Positions 1 through 10,700 of a stretch of 64,000 bases of DNA are shown here, one piece after another. The stretch comes from Arachis hypogaea (Eukaryota > Streptophyta > Magnoliopsida > Fabales > Fabaceae): contig NC_092052.1 in NCBI RefSeq assembly GCF_003086295.3, positions 26,263,427 through 26,327,426 of the forward strand, in the 5' to 3' direction. The translations under genes and the position numbers were made by a program. Below the pieces are notes generated by a model. That model was not told the origin of the DNA, did no database searches, and saw only the letters and a list, made by a program, of their open reading frames with translations. Position 1 is the first letter of the stretch. The number at the start of each line of letters is the position of its first letter.

Positions 1-381
1 CCGGTAGAAGTCGGAACACCCACAATTAGGACCGAGCTATACGACGAACAAAACAACACCCTCATAAGAGGCGCCGAGCTTGACCTCATCGAAGAAGATA
101 GGGATATCGCAGCAATCAAACAAAGAGCCACGAAACAATTGGCTGCAAGAAGACACAATAGCAAAGTCGTCCCAAGGACTTTCTCAGAAGACGATCTTGT
201 CCTCAGGCGAACTGAAGATGCAAGACGACCTCCTTCACACGGCAAGCTCGCCGCGAACTGGGAGGGGCCTTTCCGAATAGCAAAAGTACTCGAAATGGGG
301 GCTTATCAACTACAGACACTACAGGGCAGCCCAGTATCAGGAAACTGGAATGTTTCCTCATTGAAAATGTATAGATCATAA
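1..381 (+). CDS. Retrotransposon integrase C-terminus (partial)
   Basis: An open frame from base 1 ends at TAA 379-381. The peptide begins PVEVGTPTIRT and continues through DLIEEDRD, NWEGPFRI and GAYQLQTL to LKMYRS. This is the usual C-terminal stretch of plant Ty3/gypsy (Tat/Athila-type) integrases, after the catalytic core: the GPF/Y-like module followed by a short basic end. It would bind DNA and help position the integration complex in the nucleus. The catalytic D,D,E residues lie upstream of the window. No stop or frameshift is seen in the 126 codons visible, so this part looks undamaged. Confidence 0.82.
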   Translation, partial: PVEVGTPTIRTELYDEQNNTLIRGAELDLIEEDRDIAAIKQRATKQLAARRHNSKVVPRTFSEDDLVLRRTEDARRPPSHGKLAANWEGPFRIAKVLEMGAYQLQTLQGSPVSGNWNVSSLKMYRS

Positions 382-687
382 ATTGTACAATTAGCGGATG
401 AAGGCACTCTTTTTCCCCCTTAGAGCTTTTTTCCCAAAACAAAAAGGGTTTTGCCTAAGGAAGGGTTTTAACGAGGCCGGACGCCCAATATATCCAAATT
501 ATCGAATGTTTCTCTCAAATCTAAGCCTAACAAACAAAATATAAAGGAGAACGACGTATACAAAATCACAACAAAGTGACATCACTAACTTGGCCTAAAC
601 CTTGGCCAAAGCAAAATAGTTCAAAATATCAACAAAACAAGACCAAACCTCGGTCAAAATAGTCAATAATAGTCAATCATACACAAA

Positions 688-2478
688 CTAAGAGGGAGGA
701 GCGTTCTCATCATGCTCCTCCGCAGTTCTATCTACAACTAATTTCCCATCAACAACTATCTTAGTCATATCAAGCTGATCACTGTCGAAATCCGGGGCCA
801 GTACAGCGATCTGACTCACAGCTCGTTCAAATCCATAAGAGAACATCTCCATACCATGCTCCTCCAACTCATGAACACGAGAAGTGATCCGACCTTTGGC
901 CAGATCATGTTCCATAACTTCGGCTTGCAGCAAACGGATCTGATCCCTTAAGCGAGTCACCTCCTCTTCGGAATCCTTTGCCCTAGCCAAAGCGCTGATA
1001 ACAGCATCATCTTTCTCCTTAGCAGCCTTTTCCAACTCAGCTATCCTCATATTATGCGACTTCTCCAGATCGGCAACTCGATTCACAATCTCCTGTTGCT
1101 CGGCGCCGATAAGCTCGGTGGTTCGACCGACACACATCAGGCGAGAAGCAACAATCTACACAAACATAAAAAACCACAAAAAGTCAAAAGGCAAGGAAAA
1201 AGTATACCAAAATGCTCGAACTATAGCAGGCATTACCTGAACAAATTTACCAAGAGACTCCATGCCAACACGGCGAGTCATCAGCATATCTCCAGGGTAT
1301 TGAGACACTTTATCAGAAAGATTGGCAAAGTCAAATTGATCACTCCACAAGGAATGCGATCCAGAGCCAGGAATAAAGCCATGGAGTTTTCTTTGACGAT
1401 CAAAAGCAACCCCACCACCTCCAGCAACTTCCCTTACTTCCTCCGAGATCACTTCCACAGATTTTTCAACATTATCCCTCTTCCTCTTAAAGGAAGACGT
1501 AGCTTGAGCAACAGATTGAGCAATATCACCTCTCCCCTCATTTACTGCCAGAGAGGCATCGGTGAGTCTTTTCTTTTTCTTTTTTAGAAAAGTCTGAAGA
1601 CGTTCTGGATCAAGAAGAGGTACCCGTTCACCTACACAGAAGACAAAAGGTCAGAATAAATAAAGCAAGTGAGAAACAAACACAAAACAGTCAAGAAATA
1701 CCTAAATATGCTTTCAAACCATCCATATCACCAGAGTCATAATAGCGAAGAAGGTCAGGAATAGACAAACATTCCCCCCAGCAAAACTCTCAACCAAAAA
1801 ATCTAGTAACCGCTCCTCCTCCTCACTCCGTTCAACAGCTTCAAGAATCTGGCAAGGTTCCGAACACCAGTATAAGGGAAATCTCTCTACCAACTCGTCA
1901 TCTAGATAGAAGGGGTATTCAGATTCCACCGACCTCACCTTTACAAACAAATATTTAAAGTTTTTGAAGGAAGACTTATAAAGAAGGAAGAGAGACCAAC
2001 CAGGGTAACTGCTCAGACATATCCATAACCCCTTTCGAACCCCTTTCGCTTGAAACAACGAGAAAAAGACAGCAAGAGAACAAGGGACAGAAAGAAAGCT
2101 CATTAAACACTGGAAAGCACGCAAAAATGCCCAAGAGTTAGGGTGTAACTGTGAAGGTGCACAGTTCAACTGGGTTAACACATCACATTCAAATGCAGAA
2201 AACGGGAACCTAACGTGAAGCTCAATAAGACAAGGCGTATAAAAATAGAAATACTGCCAATCCCCCCTCCTCTCGCAAACCCTATCTTCACTAGAACAGG
2301 GAAAGAACTCAACCGCAATACCAGAACCCTCCTTCACAACATGCAAGCTACGAAGCTCACTCATGGAGTCAGCACTAACAAATGAAGAGGAGCGGGTCCT
2401 CACATCATCATGAACCCAGTAATAGGGATTAGATTCATCCTCTTCCACAACTTTATCTTTTTCTTTATCTCTTGCCAT
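688..2478 (-). pseudogene. Spliced antisense ORF of a Tat-type retrotransposon, one frameshift
   Basis: Three exons read on the minus strand: 2478-1702, 1631-1237 and 1155-688. They join in frame at GT/AG borders and would give about 547 residues. Exon 1 starts MARDKEKDKVVEEDESN and has a charged N-terminus and a hydrophobic middle. Exon 2 has a lysine-rich KKKKKR segment and ends MESLGKFVQ. Exon 3 is a heptad-rich coiled coil (AELEKAAKEKDDA, then EEVTRLRDQIRLL) with an acidic tail. A run of six G near 1778-1783 needs a seventh G for exon 1 to reach its donor in frame, so this copy is shifted. Antisense genes at this place are known in Tat elements, but their function is unknown. The exon borders are my inference from sequence; RNA would confirm them. 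Confidence 0.68.
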
Positions 2479-2840
2479 CCCAGAAGAAAGAATAGAGAAA
2501 AGAAAACAAACTACAGAGGAAAAAACGAACCTTTAGAAGTCATGGCAAGGGTCAGAAAGAATTTGAAACAGCAACGAAATCCCCAAAGAAAAATTATTGC
2601 AAGCCCACTAACTTAGTGGGTAAATACCTCGCAACCGTTAAACAAGCGTGGATAACCCAAACAGCAAATAAAAGCATTAAAAGCGGGCACGTTTTGCAAG
2701 AAAAGCAATAGCAACGCCTTCCAAGACCATTTAACACCGTTGAAGACCAATTTGGAGCGGCCCAAGACCAGAAGACACAACGAAAGCAACTCAATAAGCT
2801 CGTCTATCATTTACATGCAATGCCAGCCGAGCTTGGGGGC

Positions 2841-3282
2841 TATGACGTGTACCCCGCTAAACTCGGGATTAGCATCAACAACAACAATCCGACCATGAAT
2901 CTCAGAAACAAACCAAAACTGAAACAATCACGCACGTGAGTTATACACTATCCCATAGACATTACTTACGAAAACAGAACTCACCGTCCAAGCCACCAAT
3001 ATCGGAACAAATCAGGCAATACATGACGCTCCAGTCATCTATAAAATAAGAGTAAAAACAACCTAAGAAGGACAGGTGACAGAGTTTACTCTAACTTATT
3101 CTCTTTACTTCTCATAACTCATACACTTACTTGAGCGTCGGAGTGCTTTTTGCAGGTGCTCCCGCCGTCGTGTTTCACCATACCGAGGTCACCCTTGGAG
3201 ACTACCTCCCTGACGACGCACAACTCCTGGAACTAAGCAAATCTCGTTGGGGACCTATACCTCGGTTGGTTTGAACGGAACA
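2841..3282 (+). repeat. 3' LTR of the Tat-lineage element
   Basis: The LTR starts after the purine tract ending GGGGGC and runs to a CA near 3282, about 440 bp. A TATA-like box (tataaaata) lies at 3040-3048. Downstream is a Tat-type leader (gagcgtcggagtgc, then ttgcaggt at about 3134-3160). The LTR at 61250-61280 has a similar stretch. Both ends are approximate because the 5' LTR is not in the window. Confidence 0.6.
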
Positions 3283-3289
3283 CTACCAA

Positions 3290-4035
3290 ATCTGCAAGTA
3301 TACTACGTTAGTTCGCTACTAAATCCTGATAGAAGTTGGAACAGAAATCTGATTGAGTCAATTTTTTCAGTTGATATATGCAATAAATTTTTTCAATCAA
3401 ACCACCAGAGGAGGAGGATGAAGTTAATTGGTACTGGACAAAATATGGTATATATGAAGTTGGGTTAGGATACAAAATTGCTTATGGATTCTTTCATTCT
3501 CCTACTTCATTGAGGCCCCAGAACATACAGAACAACAAAGTATGGAATAGCATTTGGGAATTGAAATTACCTCATAAAATTAAGATTTTCCTATAGAAGA
3601 GTCTTCATAAAAAGCTTCCGGTGTTACAACAAGTTCACAGTCGATTTGCATCTACCCCTGCCACTTGCCCAAGATGCATGCCGAAGGACGAATCAATTTC
3701 TCATGCTTTGTTCCAATGCCCCCTTCTTCAATAATTTGGAGTCTAAACTTAATAACTCCTGACCTATGGATGAGAGAAGAAGAGACATTTTTCAGTTGAT
3801 GGCAACAAGCCTTATTCTGGACAGCAGCTCAATTCGACAGTAGACAAAAAAAGACCTTCTTCATAGCGGCGCTGTGCTGGAGCACTTGGAAAGTAAGGAA
3901 TCCATGTGTTTTTGAGAAGATAATACGCCCAGCACCAGAAATAATAGAAATAATGAAAGAAGCTAGCAGTTTAGTGCGTGAACTCATTATCCATACCTGA
4001 TGGATGCTGCTAACTTCCTTTATTCTTACTTTACT
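3290..4035 (+). mobile_element. LINE 3' remnant (RT zinc-binding tail)
   Basis: Translating across frames gives VSSLLNPDRSWNRNLIESIF, then WNSIWELKLPHKIKIF, then ATCPRCMPKDESISHALFQC, then FFIAALCWSTWKVRN. This order is the region after the reverse transcriptase in plant L1-type LINEs, with the zf-RVT C-x2-C ... H-x4-C motif. Frame changes and in-frame stops (for example the Trp codon replaced by TAG in KIKIFLxKS near 3594) show it is dead. It directly abuts the 3' LTR, so the LTR element may have inserted into this LINE. Confidence 0.72.
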
Positions 4036-4265
4036 TGTTCTTAAACTAATAGTCTTTCAGTCACAATTGATGATAAATGAAAATATCCAATTCTTTTGTA
4101 CTTCCTTACGAAAATACTTTTATTTTATATTAATAAAATAACATTTATCTTGGGAAAAAAAAAAACACTTTCTGTTTATTTATGTCATAGAGAACATAAT
4201 ATACATGTATGTATGTTAATTTGTATAACGCCTAAAGAAAACAACTTAGAAAGGACAATTGTTTA
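4036..4265. other. Downstream flank of the BAG gene, nothing recognised
   Basis: An AT-rich stretch between the LINE remnant and the BAG stop codon. It should hold the BAG 3' UTR on the minus strand. I see no further gene. Confidence 0.5.
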
Positions 4266-7240
4266 TCACTCAAACAATTCCCAATTTTGAGTGATGATAG
4301 TAGTTGATAATTTGAATGGAGTTGGTGACGTGAAGCTTCCAATTCCTGATTCAAATGGCTCCCATTTGGTGGTCACTGACACCGCATTGTTGTTAGCATC
4401 ATTGCCTAAAGGAGCAGAATTTCTTGCTTTTATTTTGTCAATTTTGTCCACATAACTTTGTACACGCTGAACCTGTATGTGTTACAAAGAAATTACATGT
4501 GACCTCTTATTATCAACAATAACTGTATTTGACAAAATAATGTGTAACGTTTTTAATAACATCATCCATAATTTTAACAGTGAATATATATGGTCAATTT
4601 GGTTTTTAATTGGTTTTTTATAGTGTCTTCTGTCTTACAGGTTAATAACTAATTCGTCGTAGATTGAAACTTTATTTAAGAGTTTGTTAATGGCCAATAA
4701 ATTACTGCATATACAAGACAGAATTCAAACCCTAACACTTATTTAAACGGACGAATGAGCTAGTAACTTAATCAATCCAAATTAGTTTATATATGGTCAA
4801 ATTTAGTAGTGTGTGACAATGCTAAATTTGAGTCACTTATTTTAAAGTTTGACTCAGCGAGAGGCAGCATCATGAACAATGAGGTGTAGAATAAGGATTA
4901 GACTAATCACTTGTACATATAAATGTTGAAAACACTGATAAAATTATTCAAAAAATAACTAAATTAAACTTGTAAGTTGTAACCATAAAAATAAGCTTTA
5001 TTTGATAAAAAGTACTTAAATGTTAAATTTGCATATTAAATCTCTAAATTAATCTTTGGATCATCTTCAATCATCCTCATACACATTCAAAAGAAAAAAC
5101 ACAAACCAGGTAGGAAAACAAGAACACCTAAAGTAATATCAAAACCTTCCAATTGTGAATCTAGACATTCTTGTAACATTATGGGTCTAATTATTTGTTA
5201 GTGCATTATATGGTGACCATGAAATTTTAGCAACACATACATAGCTAAAATTAAAGTTACAATTTTTTTACTATATAACAATTGACGAAAATGTGATCTT
5301 TTAAGAACCATTTCGAAAATTGGTCCCTAATAGGTGACTTACAAAGCAACAAGAAGCTTTGTAGTTTATATCACTAACCTCAATTCTTCTCTGTACTTTA
5401 GCTTCTCCATCAGCAGCAATGGAATCCAACTCAAGCAATTGAACTATTAGTAGCTCTGTCAAGACAACAAACTCTTTGTCCTCAACTTTAATACCACCAC
5501 AAACAGTCCTCTCCAAATCAACCACCTTAAAAAAAAGTTTCACTTATTTAATAATAGCATCTTCTTGAATAATTCGTGTGTATTAAATCACATTTTTATA
5601 TATAGATGTTTATAATTTATACGATACAAAAATACAAAATCAATTATAATTTAGTGGTTGAAGGTAGTATGTAAACAATCTTCATAGTTTAAAGATATCA
5701 AGATCGATTCTCACTATAGAACGAGTACACTTAATATAACTCCTTTTCGAAAGAATATCATAATTCCCAATGTTACCTTTGAATAGTATCTCACATCGGT
5801 CTCTAAAAAAATGAGTAGTGTTAATTTTTAATAAATTTTAATCACTAAATTAATTTCTAATCTTTTATTTTGTTAGACAAATCTATTATTATGTCAAATT
5901 ATAATAAAAATTAGATAAATCAGTCTCTGTTTTTACTTAATAAAAGATATAATAGTCTCTAAAGTTTTTAAAATGTTCATATTAATCCCTCAACAATAAC
6001 GAACAACATTATATGGACTGTTTTAGTAATTAAAATTTGTTGAGAACTAAAATATTGGACTAAAAATTTCTTGTGATTGATTTGGGAAATTAGTCGTTAC
6101 CTTTTGTTGTAGCTTGTCCACTTGTGTTCTGACATTGGAGACTGATTCAATTGCCTTTGCAATTATTATATCTTCTTGCCTTCTCTGCATCTCCTGAAGC
6201 TTCCTTTCTGTGCTGGCTGGATCCTCTAACAATATGACCTTAGACATGTCTTTCACTCCCTCCATGTGCAAGCATTCTTCATCCTCCTTCTCTTTCCCTC
6301 TAAATATTAGCCTTTGTTCCTTAGGTTCTAGGCCAGTCTCAGATGCAAGGACACCTTTTAAATGCCCTTCAAAAATGAGCCAACTAAAGCAGTTAGTTAT
6401 GCTTCAATTTCAGAATTTTAATTTGTCAAAAACAAGCTAATACTAAATATTGTCCTCCTTTAATTAAAGCCAAATTGTAACAACTTTATTAACCTAATAA
6501 TGCAATAGATGTACTCAGTAAAAGTTATACACTATTACTGCTTAAATTTATAAGATGTTTAAATTGCTAAAAGGTTCAATAAAATACTTTTTCTTATGAA
6601 ATTATGTGATAATAGTAAATACATGATTATATAATCGTCTAAAAATGTATGTAAATTAAATCCAAATCATACTGCAATGTACTAAAAAACATAGAATAAT
6701 ACCAAACTTTATGATGAATTCTGAAGGCCAAATTCCGTAACATTGAAACAAATTATTCTATACAGAGACAATTAGAAAATGCAGCTTTCTTTACAAGAAT
6801 AATTATTCTTTACAAAGAATGCCCACTTGGTACCTCTCATCATCAAACAAAACCACACAAAAAGTTAACTCTTGATATTTTCATATTATTATCACCAAAA
6901 GGGGCAAATACTAAGAGAATTGGATAAATAGAAAAGAGTGAATGAAGACAAATGCATATAGGATCATCATATGCTTACCAAAAGTGGATTGTGAAGGAAC
7001 ATTAACCTCATGGTGATTACAACCATGAGAGACCTTAACTTTGATCATTGGACTTGAACAAGAAGAAGAAGAAGAAGAGTCAACAATTTTTTCTTGTCTC
7101 TTCTGAACAAGCATTCCACCAGGCCTCACCTCCCAATCTATACTAATACTACTTTCCTTAACCATCATGTAATAATTGTTATTATTATTAGTAGCTGGTG
7201 CACGTTTTGATGAAGATAGTGATATTCTTTTCATTTTCAT
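4266..7240 (-). CDS. BAG: BAG family co-chaperone (ubiquitin-like + BAG domain), four exons
   Basis: Exons 7240-6979, 6366-6101, 5525-5379 and 4472-4266 all have GT/AG borders and join in frame to 293 codons ending at TGA 4268-4266. The order matches plant BAG1-4 proteins. A WEVRPGGMLVQKR motif (residues 36-48) precedes a ubiquitin-like domain (about 64-137, with MIKVKVSHG, GLEPKEQRLIFRGKEKEDEE and KVILLEDPAS). The BAG helices follow (about 155-235, with VDKLQQKVVDLE and VQSYVDKIDKIKA) and the tail ends NWELFE. BAG domains bind the Hsp70 ATPase domain and act as nucleotide-exchange co-chaperones in stress and cell-death control. I chose the start MKMKRISL because the upstream in-frame codons are hydrophobic and low-complexity, unlike the family. 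Intron 3 holds a SINE. No lesion was found. The subtype within BAG1-4 is not settled. Confidence 0.9.
4637..4795 (-). mobile_element. tRNA-derived SINE in BAG intron 3
   Basis: On the minus strand the copy reads as a degenerate tRNA-like head (a stretch near 4770-4790 where an A box would sit, and a gggttTGAATTC-like B-box region near 4730) followed by a unique tail ending ACGAATTAG. The same sequence recurs, more diverged, at 7868-8030. It is an old copy without clear target duplications. Confidence 0.5.
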
Positions 7241-7769
7241 CAACAGTGAAATTGGTGAAACATAGCAATAGAAGAAAGAAAGAAAGAGAGTGAGTGAGTG
7301 ATTGCGAGAGATGGAAGAGGAGGAGTGTGAGATTAGCAAAAGGAAAGGAAGACGAATTGAGTAAGCAAACAAAGTTGGTTTCAGAGAAGGGGACCCCTCA
7401 ACTGTCTCTCTTTTACAAAAGCAGCGCTACGTTACTCTCATACTACTCAAAAGTTTTCTAAAGTTGCTACAAAACTATGTACCGTACAGACCTTATAAAA
7501 TATTGGCACGTGTTGTTTCTGCGAATATCCCCCCACATCTCATCATGTTCGTCGTGTTCAGCCACAAATATTTATGGCTGTTTTTTTTTTTTGAAAAAAT
7601 AAAAATAAATGTATACTATAATTTAAAAAATTAATTAAAATAAAATAATATTTTAAATAAATATCTAATTATGTATTAAAGAGAATTTTTATTTTTTAAT
7701 TATTTTTTAATCATAAAAAATTATATCATTTTTATCTATGTCTATTATTTCTACATATCTCAGATTATC
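7241..7769 (-). promoter_or_regulatory. BAG 5' UTR and core promoter (TATA plus G-box)
   Basis: Read on the minus strand, a G-box CACGTG (7507-7512) sits just upstream of a TATA-like ATATTTTATAAGG (about 7491-7503). The element lies about 250 bp before the chosen ATG, a normal plant distance. The leader between them is CT-rich on the coding strand (7262-7305). A CACGTG next to the TATA would fit bZIP/bHLH control such as ABA or stress responses, which is inference. The rest, to 7769, is AT-rich with a T run at 7581-7592. Confidence 0.5.
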
Positions 7770-7867
7770 TTTTCTACCAGTGACGGATCTAGAAAAATTT
7801 TACAGTAGAGGAAAAAATATAATAAAATTTAAGTATAGATATATTTTTTTAGCTTCCAACAATACCT

Positions 7868-8030
7868 AACAAGTTAAGGACTAATCTATTATGACTTTGA
7901 ATTTTATTTAAGAATATGTAATTGGTCAATGAGTTGCTATCCATACGAGATGAAATTCGAACTCCCAATACTTGCTTAAGAAGATGACGACTAAGTTGAT
8001 CACTCGACCAATTTAAATTAGTTTACATCT
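7868..8030 (-). mobile_element. SINE copy inside the hAT element
   Basis: Homologous along its length to the SINE at 4637-4795. Shared blocks include the equivalents of aactaatyc, ttatttaag, aatgagttgct and the tRNA-like end gatcactcgaccaa. On the minus strand the last block reads TTGGTCGAGTGATC, a good A-box-like start. The B-box region is near 7950-7962. Confidence 0.5.
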
Positions 8031-8494
8031 ATTTAAAATTTTAAATTATAACTATCTATACATATTGATAAAAACTACCCACAGTATAATATTCCAAATA
8101 ATAAAAATAATAATTTATAATGACTTTTTTTTTATTTTTAACATGATAATATTATTTTTTATATATATTTTTAAAAAATTATTTTATTTTTTATTATCTT
8201 ATATTTAAGTATCTAACTGGTAAATCTATTTATTATAGTCTTTATAATATAAATAAATTTTTAACCAAAGTAATTACTATAATCAAGACCATTTTAATAA
8301 TGGATATTAATACAATATATTAATATATAAATAATATATTTTTTAACTTAAATAATTTTTTAAAAAATCACTAATAATTTGAGTTGTATTTAACTAAAAA
8401 ACTAAATTTTAATTTAACTATCAACAATTAACTAATATAATAAAATTAATTATCACTATTTTTTGAATTTATTTATTTTTTATTATTATACTAA

Positions 8495-8808
8495 GGTTTA
8501 ATTACTCTGTTGGTTCCTATAATTTCGTAAAATTTTTAATTAGGTTCCTATACTTTTTTTTTAATTGGGTTCCTGCACCAAATTTTTTTTTCAATTAAGT
8601 CCCTCTTATAGTCTTAGTAGTAATTGGATTAATTTTATATGGATCCAACTAAAAAAAAGAATTAGTACAGGAACCTAAATAAAAAGAAAAAAAAAGTGCA
8701 GAAACCCAATTAAAAAAATTTGGTGCAAGGACTCAATTAAAAAAAAAAAGTATAGGGACCTAATTAAAAATTTTGCGAAACTATAGAGACTAGTAGAGTA
8801 ATTAAACC
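8495..8808. mobile_element. Mutator-like foldback MITE, copy 1, exact 9-bp TSD
   Basis: The ends are inverted copies of GGTTTAATTACTCTGTTGG and the arms read inward for well over 80 bp (tcctatactttt, aattgggttcctgcacc and their complements). An exact 9-bp duplication, ttatactaa, flanks it at 8486-8494 and 8809-8817. Nine bases is the Mutator hallmark. It lies inside the hAT element and so inserted later. No coding capacity. Confidence 0.85.
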
Positions 8809-8995
8809 TTATACTAACTCAAATTCAATAATAATAATATTATTATTATATGTTAAGTTTAACAAAAAAAATTATTTATATTTTATTTTGAAATTAATAT
8901 AATATAAAAGGGATATATATATATATATTATTTTTAAAAAATTTTGTGGGGCGAATGCTCTCTTAATTACACGTAGGTCCGTCCCTATTTTCTAC

Positions 8996-9502
8996 TGACC
9001 ACTCAACCAAAATTAATCCAATTTAACAAAATTAATATATTAAGCTAATATATCAACCTAAATACATAATTAATGCAGATTTTCAGAAAAAGATTAACAA
9101 CAAAGGTTCATAGCAATGTGCACCAAAACTAATAGCCTCACTAAATTGAAGCCAATTCACACCGTTGAAGCACTAATTTAAATTTCTCAAACATAAAGTC
9201 ACAATTCTAATTAGGATGGTAGATGAGATAGAAGATGGATAAGAGGTGAAAAATAGATAAAAATTTAGGAAGACCATTCATGAGGTGGTCAAACGAAATC
9301 TACATGTAAACAATCTCTCTATAAATATGATATATGATAGAGTTTAATGGCATTGTTTGATCCATGTAGCCAACCCCACCTAGTGGGACAAAAATTCACT
9401 ATTGTCGTTGTATAAAGTCACAATCCCACGACTACAAAATTAACTAGCAAAAAATCACATGTCAAAAAATATAGCCACTGATAAAAAAATACAAAAAAAA
9501 AA
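8996..9502. other. AT-rich spacer, no gene seen
   Basis: Spacer between the hAT element and the second MITE. I see no coding frame, repeat or RNA gene in it. Confidence 0.4.
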
Positions 9503-9869
9503 GGTTTAATTACTCTGTCGGTCCCTATAGTTTCACTAAATTTTTAATTAGGTCCCTATACTTTTTTTCCTTTCAATTGGGTCCCTACACTACTTTTAAT
9601 TTTGTAATTACATCCTTTTCATGTTAAAAATGTTAAAATTAACATAATATTTTTACCAAAATACATGCGGTCAAAGATTTAATTAAGTTTTTAATTATAA
9701 ATACCTTCAATTTGCGAAGAAATGTTCAGTTAACTCTAATATTTTTTACACTAGGAAGGACTTAATTACAAAATTAAAGCAGTGTAGGGACCCAATTGAA
9801 AGGAAAAAAAGTATAGGGACCTAATTAAAAATTTGGTGAAAGTATAGGGACCAACAGAGTAATTAAACC
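9503..9869. mobile_element. Mutator-like foldback MITE, copy 2
   Basis: It has the same terminal inverted repeat as 8495-8808 (GGTTTAATTACTCTGTCGGT at the left, its complement at the right), with inverted arms and a different 150-bp centre. It is flanked on both sides by runs of A, so a 9-bp poly-A target duplication is possible but cannot be proved. Confidence 0.8.
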
Positions 9870-10245
9870 AAAAAAAAAATATAGAAAATCATACCTAAGA
9901 AACCACAAGAAATAAGAGAATCACACAAAAAATATAGAGGATATCGAACCGCTGCCATAAGGAGGAGGTAGAGGAAGAGGTGTTAGTACTTCATTATAAA
10001 AACAAAAATTAAACAAAGGGGAGAATGGCCATGCAGAAGAATTAACTTGAGAATGGGAGGAGAAGGGGAGCAACAACGACGGCGGAGACGAGAACACTGA
10101 CCATGATGGTGCTTCAAAGAGGAGGAGGTGTAGCGGAGCTTCTCGCCAGTGACAATGGTAGCTGGTGGTGAGAGAAGAGAGAGAAAAGAGAATAAAAGAG
10201 AGGGAGGGAAGATACAAAAATGAGGGATGGGATATGCGAATTCAA
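9870..10245. other. Probable interior of a decayed CACTA element
   Basis: A purine-rich (plus strand) stretch. The minus-strand frame is Ser/Leu/Pro-rich and low-complexity, with no family match. It adjoins the CACTA-like repeats that follow, so it is likely transposon interior. I see no host gene. Confidence 0.3.
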
Positions 10246-10550
10246 ATTTACAATAGGTTTACCGTCAGATTTTTCGTCGAAAAAATCCGACGAAAAATTG
10301 GTTTTCTTTAATGAAATGATGCATTTTGAAAGCTTAATTACCGTCTGATTCATCCGATAGTAATTCCGCCAGTAATAGACACACTATTTTAATTTGGATT
10401 CGTGCCAACCTTTGCCGTAAGATTTTTCGATAGTTTTTTTAATCCGACAGTAACGTTAATAGCTCAACAAAACTGTCACGCTAATCATTGCAAAAACTGA
10501 TGGTAAATTCATCAATAATAGCCGACGAAAAAACCGACTGTATGCCAAAA
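10246..10550. mobile_element. CACTA (En/Spm) subterminal repeat remnant
   Basis: Repeats and inversions of a ccgtcaGATTTTTCGtcg / AATCCGACgaaaaat motif recur at 10260-10300, 10340-10375, 10405-10455 and 10525-10545. Arrays of this kind form the subterminal regions of plant CACTA elements. No terminal CACTA and no transposase are seen, so this is a fragment. Confidence 0.5.
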
Positions 10551-10700
10551 TGATACGAAAAAGAAGTTGATCATTAGTAATGTAACTTGATAAAGTCGAA
10601 TAAGAGGATAAGATTCAAGTTTACATATATTTATCAACTTATCATGTAATTTCATAAAATCGAACAAGTTGTGATTTGTTTGTTTGTTTGTTTTTTTTTT

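Larger units (their letters stand above)
1..3282 (+). mobile_element. Ty3/gypsy (Tat lineage) retrotransposon, 3' part
   Basis: The window opens inside the integrase of an LTR retrotransposon. In order it holds the end of pol (1-381), a non-coding stretch (382-687), a spliced gene on the opposite strand (688-2478), a purine-rich tract with a run of five G at about 2835-2839, and a 3' LTR. A downstream antisense gene is known from Tat-lineage elements such as Grande and Retand, which is the reason for the lineage call. The 5' half lies outside the window. The antisense gene has one frameshift. Confidence 0.8.
7778..8987. mobile_element. Non-autonomous hAT element (Tip100-like ends) with exact 8-bp TSD
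   Basis: The left end is CAGTGACGGATCTAG and the right end, read inward, is TAGGGACGGACCTA. These match plant hAT termini of the CAGTGGCGGAGC type. The flanks carry an exact 8-bp target duplication, ttttctac (7770-7777 and 8988-8995), the length expected for hAT. The 1.2 kb interior has no transposase. It holds an old SINE (7868-8030) and a younger MITE (8495-8808). Confidence 0.85.
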
